64,000 nucleotides of DNA from Nymphaea colorata (Eukaryota > Streptophyta > Magnoliopsida > Nymphaeales > Nymphaeaceae): NCBI RefSeq assembly GCF_008831285.2, contig NC_045138.2, positions 40,973,115-41,037,114 on the forward strand, in the 5' to 3' direction. Shown here one piece after another: positions 25,911 through 38,275 of the stretch. Position numbers and translations under genes: made by a program. Under the pieces are notes generated by a model, which saw only the letters and a list, made by a program, of their open reading frames with translations, had not been told where the DNA came from and searched no databases. How positions within the stretch are numbered: the stretch's first letter is position 1; each line of letters opens with the position of its first letter.

Positions 25911-28208
25911 TGATTCTTTGTTGGTATACTTAATTTGGACGAATTATGAATCTTCTTGTCCAGTTTTCGCGTCTTGTATATAATATATGTACACTCACTC
26001 AGGCTCACACATTTGATAATTGTTATTGTATAATTTTCTTTCTGAAGAAATGAAAACGATTTGGTTCATATAGTTTCCCTGAATTCTTGTAGATTTCTGC
26101 GTATACTTGTTCCTCTTATTTTTCCGAAATCCTTGGACGGTTAGTTCTAGTTCTTGACATTGGATTGAAATTAGTTCCTTTATTCGTTCTTTCAGCGAAA
26201 TCCTTGTATTTATCATTCTAACTTTCCTAATTTCATGGCACATGATTATCGGAAGCTTTTTAAAGCGTCACAATATTCTGATCGTTGTTCTATGCGCTTC
26301 TTTCATGCTTCCGGATGTTTAGGTTGCTCTCTCTTTTCAGGAAATCAAACTTTCAATAACCATGTCTCCATTCCTAACCAATTACATGTTTGCAAACTGT
26401 AGTGGTAGATGCTGAAGCTCCATTTCTTGGAATATTTTACTGCATACTTCTATGATGTGTCGTTAATTTTCATTTGACGAACGCCGAAGATGCAGTTGGG
26501 TAAAACAGAAGCTTATTCAGATGTGTTGATGTTTATAGCAATAGATTCAATTCCTGTTTTCATTTGCTTTCTCTGTGGCAACGTTTCATGCTGAAGTTTA
26601 CTGAGGGATTTCTTAGTCGCTCCAAATTTTCTGTCCTTTCTCGCACCAACTTCATACTGTTGGATTTGATTGCTCCTAATGATAGTCTACCTCATTGAAC
26701 GATTGTGCAGCTTCTTTTGTTCCTTTTTGATAAATAGAGAACAGGGTGCTCTCCTCTGTGAATTTTGCTCTTCGCAGCGACCAAATCGTTCACTATCTTC
26801 CTAACTAAGCCCCTTCCCCATCATTTTGGCAGCCAGTCGCCACAGTAAGAAACATTGTTTACCCAAAGGCCTTATAAGGTTTGATAAGCCTATCATCAAC
26901 AAAGAGACAGAAATGCATGAGCCGCAAGTCGGTTTGATAAGCCTGGTCTTGGTACCTCAGCATGACAGTCAGGATCTTAGCAGTAGCTGATGATGTTTGT
27001 AAGCATTGCTTGCTCCTGCCATCAACCTAATCACCTGTGAAATTTGCTGTACGAGGTTGTGGTTTGATCTTTCATGGTTCCCCTCGCTCTGTTTCATGCT
27101 TTCACTATCTTCTCTTCTGTGCTCTGTGCTGCTTGGCATGCAGAAAAATGCCACAATCAGGCAACTGAATGATTCCTATACTGTTTATGACACTAAGAAT
27201 CATCCCTACCCAGGTTGGTTTCTTTTGTAAGAAACGGAAAAAGCGATTCCTGATACTGAAAAAGTGATTGTGCTAAATGCTGTGTTCAGGAACGTGGGCG
27301 TCCTGTGCAGTGGGGCAGTAAATAGCAAACACGGAACGCTGCGTTTGCGTGGAAATTCCATACTCCAGATTATGCAGATTGAATTTCAATTTTCCACTAA
27401 CATGGCAGAACTCAAAGAACAGATATCTTCCTTTGTGAAAGGGGGATGGATGCCCATTGTGCTGCATACAAACAAACACAAACAGCCTCAGTCTCTGGCC
27501 AGTAGCTCATTCCAAGAACTACAAGCAAACATCTGCTAAGTGTCACATGAGGCCCCTGCAAACATATGATCTATAAGTGTCACCTCCACACTTGATGAAC
27601 GATAGGTTCCGAACCAGTTGGATCCGGGACAACTGATCACATTAAGAGTCTGGTTGGAATAAGATCTGATATGATAAAAAAAAAACAAAAACGAACGGCC
27701 CTCAAACAGGATATTCTTTATTTGCAACTGAAGTGAACGGTTTGGTTTAAAACGGCCAACTTTTAGGTTTCACAGACACAGGTGCACCGTGCACCTCCAT
27801 GAAACTGCAGCGATGGCATCGCACGCACCATCCACCTAGCCAGTCGCTGGACTTAGTTGTGTTCAACTTAAAGGAGGTCAAGGGTTCGATACTCAAAGTG
27901 TGTTTTTATTGAACATAATGTGGTAATGTCCTAGCTTACAAACCGGGGGAAATCAGTATGAAACTTATAATTGCACAGCCTAAATCATTCACCTTAATGT
28001 CCTCTCAAAGTTCTGGTCTATGTTAAACCAAACGGGACTGATTATCTCAAAGTCCTCCCCTGGTTTGTCCTCGGCTCAATCAGACGTGATGCCTGTGGCC
28101 AACAACAGAAGCATCAGCTAAAGGAACTGCAAAATGATCACAAGAATTCAAACTAAGGTTGAACAGGGGTTGAGCTCGAGCCACCTAAGTACATTTCTGG
28201 TCCTCTTA

Positions 28209-28377
28209 GTGTCGTTTGACATTAGAAATACTTTATGAGTGTTTCATGAATCTGCTTCAAATTTATGATAGATTCATATGATACTTGAACAAGTGTAACA
28301 AGCGTTTTATGAATTTACCCTAAATTTGGGGCAGATTCAAAGAACATCTACTTGCTGTTCCTAATGCCAAATGACCC
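28209..28377. mobile_element. MITE-like element with about 18-bp imperfect terminal inverted repeats
   Basis: The left end GTCGTTTGACATTAGAAA matches the reverse complement of the right end, GTCATTTGGCATTAGGAA, at 15 of 18 positions. The interior carries the tandem and inverted ATGAATCTGCTTCAAATT / GATTCAT words shared with 15243-15341. Confidence 0.6.
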
Positions 28378-29189
28378 CCTTTGGAATCAAATTTGTTCCA
28401 ACCAGAAATCTTAAAGACTTGAAATTCAGCCCATCGAAATAGCACTCCCATGGTAAAACAATTCGATGGATGATTTAGCATCCAAAGGGATCATTCTTGC
28501 CACTAGCAGACTGTAAAATATCCAAATGTGCATGCATGCGCGCGTGCGTGTGTGTGCATGCACGTCATCAAGTTGAATGGCACAAGCTCACGAAACTAAT
28601 TGCACCATTATTGTACATGTGTACATTCAAGCTACCTTACATCCAAATTGAGCCAATTTAGATGTCAACAAGAAAAGCAAGACCAATGGCATCAACCTAT
28701 TCTAGAGCTTTTCATATCCAAGTTGCATGTCTTCACAATTCAGAATAAGGCTTCTTTCGACGAATGTGATGTTGGTACCCCAACTTCTTAGTTCCTTAAA
28801 ATTTGGCATTGCTCGAAGAGTAAAAAAGTTCAATAGATGTCCTTAAAAAAGGCTACATCTGGTAGTTGAAACTCAAATCAAACTGGAACAACAGAAAGGG
28901 AGTAACATTTCATGCATAAGAATGCATTGGAAATGGTTTTGTACATTTAAATATATGAAAAATGGCATCCCGTGCAAGCGCGCACACACATACCATCTTG
29001 GTTGTGTACTTCCTACTTAGTAAACCATATATGAGACTACAGTACCCACCAAAACAGTATCTATGATCATTATAATGGTTTCCGGATGAACAAGTAGCCA
29101 TTCGGGGAATGGCCTAATGGGTTCCTCTTCCCCTTGTTTCTAGGGTCTGAATCTAAGTCAAAGATTGAACAATGCGCGGTCAACTTGGG

Positions 29190-29220
29190 TAACACCTATA
29201 GGAATCGAACTGAGAATGTA
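29190..29220 (-). mobile_element. SINE-like, tRNA-derived fragment
   Basis: The reverse strand has CTCAGTTCGATTCCTATAG, a pol III B-box-like sequence, followed by GGTGTTAC as in the copy at 24001-24095. Confidence 0.35.
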
Positions 29221-30117
29221 CTTTCCAAACATACCTAGTCCCATCAACAACATTATGTTCCTTGAAAAGGTTTCAAAAGCTTCTTTGTTTGAAAATATCA
29301 TGGAAGTGAAGTCACCGTAAGATCAAAAAGGTGCAGTCGACGACTTTGTACACCTAAACTTTCTACATTACAAGGTTCGTTTGGTGGCGGGAGTTCACCT
29401 TCAATTTGGAAAATGTTTAGAATTAAAGTCCAACGCCCAAAAACAGGAGTTCTTTAACGGAAATAGCTTGCTACTTCATATGAGAAAGTTTCGTTCAAAA
29501 TAATCAAAACTAAATTTATATTTAAGGAACGCATATAAATGAGCCCTACCCAAACTTAATATTCTCGCTTTTCATTCATAACTTTTTTTGAAAAATTCCA
29601 TTTTTGTAATTGTAAAAAAGAAACCATTTTTGCACATCTTTTGATAACGGCCATACGTAGCTTGACTAAAATTTATAATATAATATAATTTAGTACTAGA
29701 AGAAAATTGCTGCTAAATCCTTTTTGCTTCTCAAGGATGCGAGCATTTCAGTTCAACCCCTTATCTGGGAGTGTTCATGAAAATTGAGGGCATTCTAAAT
29801 TTATAAGGAAAAAAAACCTCAAAATGAAAATTTCCTTTTTTTCTTTAGGAATCCGCATGCTACCAAGTGGCCCGAATCCATTGCATTTAAGAAATCGCAT
29901 GTGCAGCTTGAAATGGAAGTGGCAACTTTTCATCTTCCAGCAGAACTCTGTACAGGTGAATTTATTGCATCATCACGCACATTATTTGATTTAATTGCTC
30001 TCATAAACTAAGTAGTTATTGAAACCTAAACACATATTATATTCCTCATCAACCAAATTAATCTTTTCCTTTTTCTCTTCCATGCCTATGACGACTAGAT
30101 GGTAAGTGCAACCAACA

Positions 30118-32985
30118 TCAAGGGAAAGTGGATGGAGTAGGCCTTGTTGTTAAGGAAGGCCTCATTTTCACAATTTGGTGATCACCAACCCCCATCTTCC
30201 TCGCTGTTAAACTTGCATCTAGGAATCGCTTCACAGCATCTTCTGCGTACTGCTTCCCTTGCCTCACCGTCATCTTCTCCCCTATCTTGTCCGGGAACCC
30301 GACCAGCTCGTGGTCGCCGACCAGGACGGCGGCCAGCTGAATGAGCTCATCCTGAAACTGGCTCAAGTTCGCTTCCTCATTTGCATCAGTCATCCTCATT
30401 CTCTTTGGAGTAGGAAGTTGCTCTGTGTACCAAGATAAGAAGCTCAGGGGTTCAGTGAGATGATATGTTTTAGATTCCCAAACTTAAGTTATGGAAGACA
30501 AGTTTTCAGCAGTAAAACTTATCTCTATTCTGAAAGTGAAAGTTGGGCCTCTTAGATACAAACCAAACTTTTGTGGTGTTCCAAAACTAGCAGCAAATAG
30601 ATACAACGACAAGTTGAAGCATGATGGGGATCACTAATTGCAGGTTTCATGAGGTTAAATTGGAGTTTAATTAGCAGGATTACTGCTAATACTGACCTGG
30701 GCAATCAGTTCTTGGAGTTGTTCTTGCCTGCAGGATCTTCTCGAAGGTTCCAGCCCAGGCGGCCCTCTTCGTAAGATAATTAGAGTTCAGATTGAAGAGC
30801 TTCTTCACAGTGGCCGAAACCGATGAATGCTCAAATTCTGAAGATGGGAACGGCCCGTCCGGTCTATGCACAACTTCATTTCCAAAAACACAACAAGTGT
30901 TAGCTCAAACTGTATTAATCTATAACAAGGCAGTCGAATTAGCAACATTAGATCAGTCCCAAGAAGTTCCAATCTTTGTAAACGATTTGTTCGGTGAATC
31001 AGCTTTTCAATGGATGAAACCAAATGCACGTCAAGGGTTTTCTAGTGATTTAAAGATCAACGGCCGAAAAATTCATAAAAGATATATGCTTAAAAAAATA
31101 TACGTTGTCATGTTACTTAAGTTGGTAGAGGTGCTAATCATGTTAGATTTATAATCACAAAGCACGCACTAAATTACCTGCTTTCAAAATGTGAGATCTC
31201 AGTATCACAAAAGATACAAAGCCTCAAATAATGCAAACATCAAAACTGTTTGACAAAACAACACTAGGAAACAAAACTACAGACAGAAATTAGACAAGAA
31301 ACATCATTTTCTTTGTATGTTTTCAAATGGTCGCCTAGCATCTCCTCACATACGTGTGTGAGTGTGAGATGAATGGTTAATTAAAAAAAATATTTCTTTC
31401 TTTTTTTTTATTATTGGTCCTCATTTCACACAGTTGACAACTTGACCTCATTTATAGTTCTCTCGTTTATTCATAATTTCGTATTCACCGTCCACGCCAT
31501 CGGCCTCCCTTACCAACCCCGATAATAATACTAATAATAATAATAATAAATGGACAAAAATGAACAGCGCAACATTTTCAGGTAAGCCGAAAACAGTGGG
31601 GACTGAGCGTGACGAAAGTTTCAACGAGAGAGTCTACGTTCTCCCGAAATTCTCATCTTACACCGTCCTGTATCGACTCGGCACCGGAAAAAAAAATCTC
31701 CGACGTCTCCGATCGACCAAAGTTAAAATTCAGTTGCCCAGTGATATTAATATCGGACAACGATCAGTCGATATCCTAAAAAAATGATAGTAAAACCCCA
31801 TCTAGGAATCGGGCTCTGAAGAAGAAAAGTAGAAAAGAGAATGGAGGAAGGCGTACCGGTTGCTTTCTCGATCCAAGGGGAGATGGCGATGGTGGGGACT
31901 CGGACCCCAAGGCGGTCGAACTTGAAGAAGAAGGGTTCGGGACCGACGATGCCGTCGGGGCTGGGTACGTCGCGTACCGGGGTGGGTACGTGGTCGTAGA
32001 AGCCGCCGTGCTCGTCGTAGGTGATGAGGAGCAGCGTCTCGTTCCACTGCGGGCTGGACCGGAGCGCCTCGTACACCTCCTTCACCAGCAACTGCCCCTG
32101 GTACACGTCGTGCGACGGGTGGTCGTCGTTCGCCGGAAGAGCCTTCGAGTCCATGTACCGCTGCTCCACCACCACGTAATTGGGCAGCCGCCCCGCCCTC
32201 GCGTCCGCCTTGAACCGCAGGTCGTACGGCCGGAACTTGGTCGCGAACCTCAGCTTCCTCAGGCTCTTGTAGAACATTGTCGCTGGAATGTTCTGGTAGT
32301 ATATCCCGAACGACAGCCCCTCCTCGTCCAGGCAGTCGAAGATGGTCCGCTGCGGGTACCCCTCGATCAGCAGCGCCGGAATGTTGCTCGTCGCTCCGTG
32401 CGACGTCGCCGAGTGCACGTACAGCCGGTTCGGCTGCGTCGACGCCGGGACGGAGGCGAACCACCGGTCGAACACGGCGAACTCAGAAACGAGCGCCTGG
32501 TAGACGGGCACCGACTCGGGCTCGAAGCCGTTCATCACCTCTGTCGGCATCGCGGTGGAGTTGGTCATGGAATAGGCCTGCTGGACGAAGCCGTTCATGG
32601 GTGCCGGGAAGGCGGATACATCCTCAGAACCAAAAATCTGCTCGCGTATTGCCTGGAACGAGTGGCCCGGGTCGGCGTCGACGTACTGGGACGTGTTGTT
32701 GAAGAAGAAGCGAGGGGAGCTCGGGTCCGTGGCCTTCAGGCGGTTCGACTCAGCGCCGGTGACGCCGTCGATCTCCGGGTTGATGCGCTTCATCCAACCC
32801 AACATGTGGTCGAAGGACCGGTTCTCCATCACCAGCACGACCACCGTCTTTATCGGCCCCGGGATCGATCCGGTGCGACAAGGGACCGGGTGGAGGACCG
32901 CCAGGGCGATGAGCAGCAGCAGAGTCGCCGGATTCCGGCGAATGGTAGTCATTTTCCGGCGGCCCGTCGTGGTGATCATTGCCAT
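30118..32985 (-). CDS. NPC: Non-specific phospholipase C (NPC1/2/6 group)
   Basis: Hydrolyses phospholipids to diacylglycerol and a phospho-head group; family function in phosphate-starvation lipid remodelling and seed oil metabolism. Three exons, 31857-32985, 30697-30873 and 30118-30422, joined by GT...AG introns, give 536 residues, the usual length. Residues 20-36 form a hydrophobic signal peptide-like core. The phosphoesterase motif ENRSFDH is at 54-60, followed by [38 protein letters not shown] and the metal-binding [16 protein letters not shown]. Exon 2 carries [18 protein letters not shown] and WAGTFEKIL. Exon 3 carries the C-terminal [14 protein letters not shown] and [11 protein letters not shown]. 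The ATG at 32985 is the first in frame; in-frame ATGs at 32979 and 32952 would still leave the hydrophobic core. Exon 1 is GC-rich. Residues match NPC2/NPC6 more than NPC3/4, but this is by eye. Confidence 0.95.
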
Positions 32986-33033
32986 ATCTGCCTTCCCTCT
33001 CAGAGTGAGTGTGATTGAAGAGCGACCGCAACA

Positions 33034-33062
33034 TCGGATCTGATAGGGAGGATTTATTAGAA
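33034..33062 (-). promoter_or_regulatory. Possible core promoter and upstream ATG of the phospholipase gene
   Basis: The minus strand has CTAATAAATCC at about 33051-33062, a weak TATA-like element. An out-of-frame ATG (followed by TTGCGG) lies at about 33034. It would only be in the mRNA if transcription starts upstream of it. Confidence 0.3.
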
Positions 33063-33390
33063 TGCGATCGAAACGTGCCGCCTTCCAATTCGCCGTAGAT
33101 TTTGTTTACGATACGCCCCGATTATCGTTCCAATTTCAGTAAGAGGCAAACAAATAAAGTCTCTGTAAAACTAAATTTTTATTCGGAGATGCGTCGCCGC
33201 CGAGTCATCGAACTTTTATTGCTATTTATTGGCCAGACGTGTCAGACGAAATCCATTTTCTTCTCCTACGGGCGGAGGTTTTAATATATGATCTACTTTT
33301 CAGTTATTCAAAAAATTAAGATATATGTCTGATTAAAATACTTTTTCAAATGAAAGATAGAGAGAGAAGGAAACAAACGAGTTTCCTTAA

Positions 33391-33469
33391 GGGGCATTTG
33401 ATTATGTCTGATTTAGCTTGACCTTAGGTTTTTTATGGTATAGGATTTAAATCCATGATTAAATGCCCT
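33391..33469. mobile_element. Short MITE-like element, 79 bp
   Basis: The left end GGGGCATTTGATTATG and the reverse complement of the right end, AGGGCATTTAATCATG, agree at 13 of 16 positions. The 79-bp element has no coding capacity. Confidence 0.55.
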
Positions 33470-34259
33470 GATTCTAGCTTGAAAGAATGAGGATCCCAAG
33501 TATCAAGTCCACAATGTTTTTGTTCTCGCAACTAAACTGTTAGATTTACAAGTTTAAAAAAAGTCATGAGCCTAATATTAGCTCAACGTCCAAAACGTGA
33601 GAAACATTTCATCCTACCAGACAGAATGAGAGTCCAAACACCTCTTCACCTTGCTTCGAAGTCCTCAATGTACAATAACTAATATGGTCCGGGACTATAC
33701 TCAGTGCTAGCCCAGCCAGCTACGCCGCACCCCACAAAAACCCCTCAAAATAGCAACTTTTGAAACAAATAATTTACAAATTTTTTAAAAATAAGCATGG
33801 TTTTAGTTATATAACCAAGAGTTGCGTGTGCTTTCTGTAACATCTTGAATTTGAATTATTTATTCCTACTTTGCTGGTCCCTCTCTGTGTGCCCACAACT
33901 GATAAAAAGATTGTTGTCCACTGTGTTGCCTTTACACTGTCAATGCCTTTATTTTCATCCCCATTTCCTAAAAATTCGACGTATATATATAAAGTTTTTC
34001 TCACATGACAGCAGATCATGCATTGCCCATGTCAAGACGAGCATGTGATCTTCAGCTCCCGCCTGACAGACCAAAAATTATTCAGTAGCATTCACACTTA
34101 CGATAATATTACCTTTCTTTTCAATTTCCGGAATTTACAAAACAATTTCAGATATTTTAAGAATTCGCCCTGTATAGTTAAATGAAGGTGTAAGGTGGGC
34201 GAGATCGTTTTAGATTATGAAATTAATGGCTTCGGATTTAGCTTCGATGTGTTCTTTAT

Positions 34260-34484
34260 GGTGTGTTTAATAGCCTGGGATATGAGATTCAATGCGGATT
34301 TAATATTCCTTTTATGCTAGATCCACAACATATTTTTACTGAGCAATAAAATCCTTAATTTAGGACACGAAAACATCATCAGATTTGATGTCAGATGGAA
34401 GAGGTCCGACCTTAAATCATGGATTTGAGATTTCCAGTAATCTCAAATCATCTCGGATCTCAAATCCAAGCTACCAAATGCTCC
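34260..34484. mobile_element. MITE-like element with extended inverted termini
   Basis: GGTGTGTTTAATAGCCTGGG at the left and, on the reverse strand of the right end, GGAGCATTTGGTAGCTTGGA. Both are followed inward by a GAGAT word. The arms match at about 20 of 28 positions. Confidence 0.45.
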
Positions 34485-35123
34485 GTTAAAACGTATTTGA
34501 ACATGGGCCTTAAGGGGTTTCGCATAACTAGTAGGATTAGCTGGTCATTCGCCAATGTCAATTCTTTGTACAAGCCAACACAACCATATATTTTAAAGCA
34601 AACAAAAAAAGAAAAGAAGAGTGTTGATAATGAAGTCTTCTTTTAGTTACTTGGGATTAAAAAGAAAGACACATACACAAAAGATTTTACAGTGATTTAG
34701 AAAGGGCCAAGGCCAAGAGTCATCCTCAGAGACACTAAACTTCCATTATGCCAAATAAAACAAAAAACAAAAGATGCTGAGTCACTTTAAGATAAGGGTC
34801 TAACCGAACGCCAAGTAATGGAAAATGATAATAATGCTTCTAACTACAAACACACGAAACTTATTAAATTAAGATCAAGTGCTACACTAGCCTAGGCTTT
34901 TTCTCAAAAACCATGGAAGCTTCTAGGTTTTGGGGCGGTGGATCGAGCTTCTGTTATGATAACTGGCAATTGAGGTTTGAATGTTGTAGAAATATTTGTC
35001 TTATAACCTCAAGAAATTTTGCGTTTTTTTCTTGGAGGGTGTGTGATTTATGAGACATTATTCACCTCGGGAAGTCAGGCTTGTCATCAGTTTCAATAGA
35101 TTCAATGGCCCCTTAAATAATAA

Positions 35124-35393
35124 GGGTGTGTTTGACAGCAGCAGCGGCTGATTTAGGATTTTTTATTATACAGGACCCACAGTGTAAATAAAAACACAGG
35201 ACGATGCCATTACCGGAAGAAGAGGATTTAAGATCCTCATTTTGTAGCTAAATAAAACCTCATATTTGACTATTTGAGGTCGGATAAGAACAGGGTCTGA
35301 CATAAAATACATAGATAAGATGTTCCTAATGATATCAAATCACCTGATATCTGTCAAATGCCAAATCTCTTTTACCAGTATCAAACGCTCTCG
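35124..35393. mobile_element. MITE-like element with GTGTGTTTGA / AGCGTTTGA termini
   Basis: The left end reads GGGTGTGTTTGACAGCAG. The right end on the reverse strand reads CGAGAGCGTTTGATACTGG. The interior has paired GATATC-type words. It fits the same terminal consensus as the elements at 22747 and 58975. Confidence 0.4.
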
Positions 35394-37515
35394 GTCTCTG
35401 CGTTGGTACTCGACACTTTTTTAGTAATAGTTTTAAGTGAAACGAAATCCAGCCCCAATACGCGGCAGAAGTAAAGACACTAGAACCTTCCAGCAGAAAA
35501 ATCCGGTCTAGGATTGGCGTCTATTGCCTTTTTTTTCAAAAGAGCACAGTAGACCCAATTGCCCATCAAAATTTCATTTTTAAAATCAATATATATATAT
35601 ATCCCCTTTCCTAAAATAGTATAGCTAGTGTGCGACCCGAGTAATAAGATTTTATGTTACATTCAAAATCGTAGTTGTTTTTGCTCCTTGTTTTTAAAAA
35701 CTGAAATTGGTCCTAACTAGCACGGGATACTACACTTAGAATGTTCAGATTGGGTAGTCATTGGATCTCAAGTTGAGTATCAAACTAGGATTTGATTCAG
35801 TTATGAAACCATACAACGAGTCTGAGTCTGATTAATAATTGGGTACAGATATCCTAATCAGATCAAAAGTAAATGAATTTGAAATAGAATTGATAGACTA
35901 GCATATATATTGGGAATGGCTGAATGATAACTCTGGCAATCAAGAGTCACCCAGCTCACTCATTAGAACCATTCGATCCGAGAGAGAAACAAGAAGAAAA
36001 AAGTGTGAACAGTACTAGTGAAGAAAATGCCTATCCCATTTTTCATTGTTTATTTCTCAACCATCTATCACGATGGACCGGAGGACCTTATGAGTAAGCT
36101 GGGTGATTCTGGAATCTGAATAGTCGAAGTCACCATTCAGTTTTCTGGTTCAGTTTCATTCCAGAGTGAAATGATGTTATTTTTGTCAATTGGTGCAACT
36201 AGTAATATGCATCTTCAGTAACACTAAACAGGTTTTCTTTACTTTTCATACACGGTAAAACGTTAATGGCAAAACCCATAAGAGAAAAAACCCTTGTGAG
36301 GACATCATGGAAAAGCTTAGGCTGTAAAATGTCATTGGGTCTTGATCCAAGGTCTTTATTTTAACACCTTTGCTTTCAATATGTGCATGGTGTGGGTAAG
36401 TATCAATTATATAACACAAACTAATTGACACATTTAACTCTCATAAACCAGATATATTTTCGACTTATTTCCCGATGAATGTTGTCCTTGTGAATGGTAG
36501 GAAAACAAAGTCTTTTGATAATATTGTTAGGAAAATGTATAAGTCTTAGTACCGTTCATTAAAAAAAGCCTTTGATTAATGTAACTCTAGCTTATCACTA
36601 CCATGGGATAAAAGAGAGTAAAATACCCTTAATATAAACACATTTTATGTTGCTTAGTTTACATCAGCTTCTATCCACGTTACCAAATCGTATTATTAAC
36701 TCATGTTTAACTAATATATATATTTGAACTTTTTATATGCTTTAATAATCAAACTGGTTAAGACTGAGCGACAAAATGACTTTTCAATCAATATCAAAAT
36801 TACTTAGGTGAAGATACAACAAACTCTATTTCCTTTTTCCCGTAGAAACAAATGAAAGAGAAGGCAACCTTCGCCCCTACATAAGTTTTGAAAATGTACC
36901 TTCTTCTAGTATTTGCTTTGAACGAAGAAACAATAAAATCTAATATAATTTGTCATAAGAGCAAATAAAAATGGTGAGATTTCCTTATTCTTCTGCATAA
37001 ATCAAGTGGGTATCACATAAAATAATGAATACGACTTTTAAAGTTAATTATAAATCAAAACTAAGCTTTTGACAAGGGCTAAATATCAGTGCTTACAAGG
37101 AGAGACCTGGTTGACTATTTAAGCCTAGGGTTTTAAAGACACGAGTCTCTCGTTGTTCGAGTACAAGGGCAAAACAAACAAAAACTTATATATATATATA
37201 TATTCTGACACATGGTAGAATATGCTTGAAGAAGAACAAGAACATTGTTAAGCAAGAAAAATCTTCAAGAGGTCAAAGCTCCTCTCGCATTTCCTCAGTT
37301 CCTTGTGTCGAAAGTTTTTTCGGGATCAATGTGGAGAGGAAGACATCAACTAAGCGACTAAGTAATCAAATTCCAGGCGTTGGCATCGAAGACTGGTATA
37401 AAGGTTGCTTGTAATGGCTGCAAATCCTTCAATATTCCCTTATTCTCCATGTCTAGCTTCTTGTAGCACCCTTCCCCCACTTCATGCAATAAAGGAATCA
37501 ACAGCCAACACCGTG

Positions 37516-37523
37516 TATATAAA
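37516..37523 (+). promoter_or_regulatory. TATA box of small-protein gene copy 1
   Basis: TATATAAA lies 49 bases before the ATG at 37565, which predicts a short 5' UTR of about 20 nt. The surrounding CAGCCAACACCG and GCAGCGATCGATCA words are kept in copy 2. Confidence 0.7.
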
Positions 37524-37564
37524 GTTGCAGCGATCGATCACACATTCACACGCACGCTTTAACA

Positions 37565-37596
37565 ATGGATCAATCCTCGAACCAGGCAGACAATGG

Positions 37597-37648
<52 letters not shown>

Positions 37649-38275
37649 TGTGCGTGTATATGTGTGCAGCCAAATTACATTTGTGTTAGCCCTCGTCGAC
37701 CTTTCAACGTTGCTTCTTCCTTATTCCTCCTGCTTAGTGACTTTGTCTTCCACAGGAGCCAATTCAAGAGGAGACTCGGGAAGAGGCTTGCCTCCATCGG
37801 ATCAGAAGGCGAAAACCAGTAAGAACTAAGGATTTTGATAAGCCTTTGATCTGTGCCAGCAGTGTGCCAACTACGCACGCTAGAATTCTGTTTTCATATT
37901 TCAGCAGCCTCAACAGAACCCCTCTCACCCTCTTTTGTTCTTTTGCTTCTTCCTTGTTTCTACCTTGCCTTCCGTAGGTGACATTAATTCAGGAGGAGAC
38001 TCCAGCCAGGTGCGGGATGAAAGAGCAAAAACCAGTAAGAATCAGGGCTGTCGACAAGCCTTTGATAAAGATTCTAAAGCCTGTTTTCATACGATCATCA
38101 GCCCCAATAAGGAGGCAGATTCTACTTTCTGCTCATTTGTCTCATGCTACTACTCTCTATTAGACCATATCCTACATGCATGAATTGATAAAATGGTAGA
38201 TCAAATTTTTGCTACTGCATGAATCTAAGCCTCCGTTATGTGCATGCAGTGTCAATAGAAATAGTCGGTGCCTGA
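37565..38275 (+). CDS. Unrecognised small hydrophilic protein, tandem copy 1 (58 aa, 4 exons)
   Basis: Exons 37565-37595, 37756-37818, 37978-38034 and 38250-38275, all bounded by AG and GT, join into a 58-residue protein. It begins MDQSSNQADNG, continues through the repeat-like blocks SRGDSGRGLPPSDQKAKT and INSGGDSSQVRDERAKT, and ends MSIEIVGA. I know no family with this sequence. It is rich in Ser, Gly, Asp, Gln and Lys, and has no cysteine, signal peptide or membrane segment. Exons 2 and 3 have the same phase (1-1) and similar sequence, so they derive from one exon. The start is in good context (AACAATGG) 49 bases after a TATA box. The second copy (38780-39510) keeps the whole gene structure. 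Expression is not shown by the sequence. Confidence 0.65.
37601..37645. repeat. (CT)22 microsatellite in intron 1 of small-protein copy 1
   Basis: About 45 bp of CT begins 6 nt into the intron, directly after the exon 1 donor. Copy 2 has a shorter CT tract followed by GT repeats at the same place. Confidence 0.95.

Larger units (their letters stand above)
25911..30117. other. Intergenic region between the ARM and phospholipase genes
   Basis: The first few hundred bases probably include the ARM gene 3' UTR. Beyond that I see only short, unsupported reading frames and repeats, including a pol III-like B box (GGGTTCGATACTC) at about 27882-27894, a GT/GC-rich alternating purine-pyrimidine stretch at 28525-28565, and the elements listed separately. 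Confidence 0.6.
33090..37364. other. Intergenic region between phospholipase and small-protein genes
   Basis: AT-rich DNA with three MITE-like elements (listed), a TA repeat near 35590-35602, and at 37080-37200 a TATTTAAG-containing stretch with LTR-like base use. The open frame at 37226-37414 runs across the left edge of the tandem duplication and is not kept in the second copy, so I do not call it a gene. Confidence 0.55.

Noticed and set aside
31802-32464. 220-residue minus-strand frame
   Set aside because: Alternate frame of phospholipase exon 1, Arg/Pro-rich, no family features.
31990-33018. 342-residue open frame on the plus strand
   Set aside because: It lies opposite GC-rich exon 1 of the phospholipase gene, is Arg/Val/His-rich, and has no motif; a shadow of the real gene.
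37226-37414. 62-residue plus-strand frame ending IEDWYKGCL
   Set aside because: It crosses the left edge of the duplication, and the matching part of copy 2 does not keep the frame.
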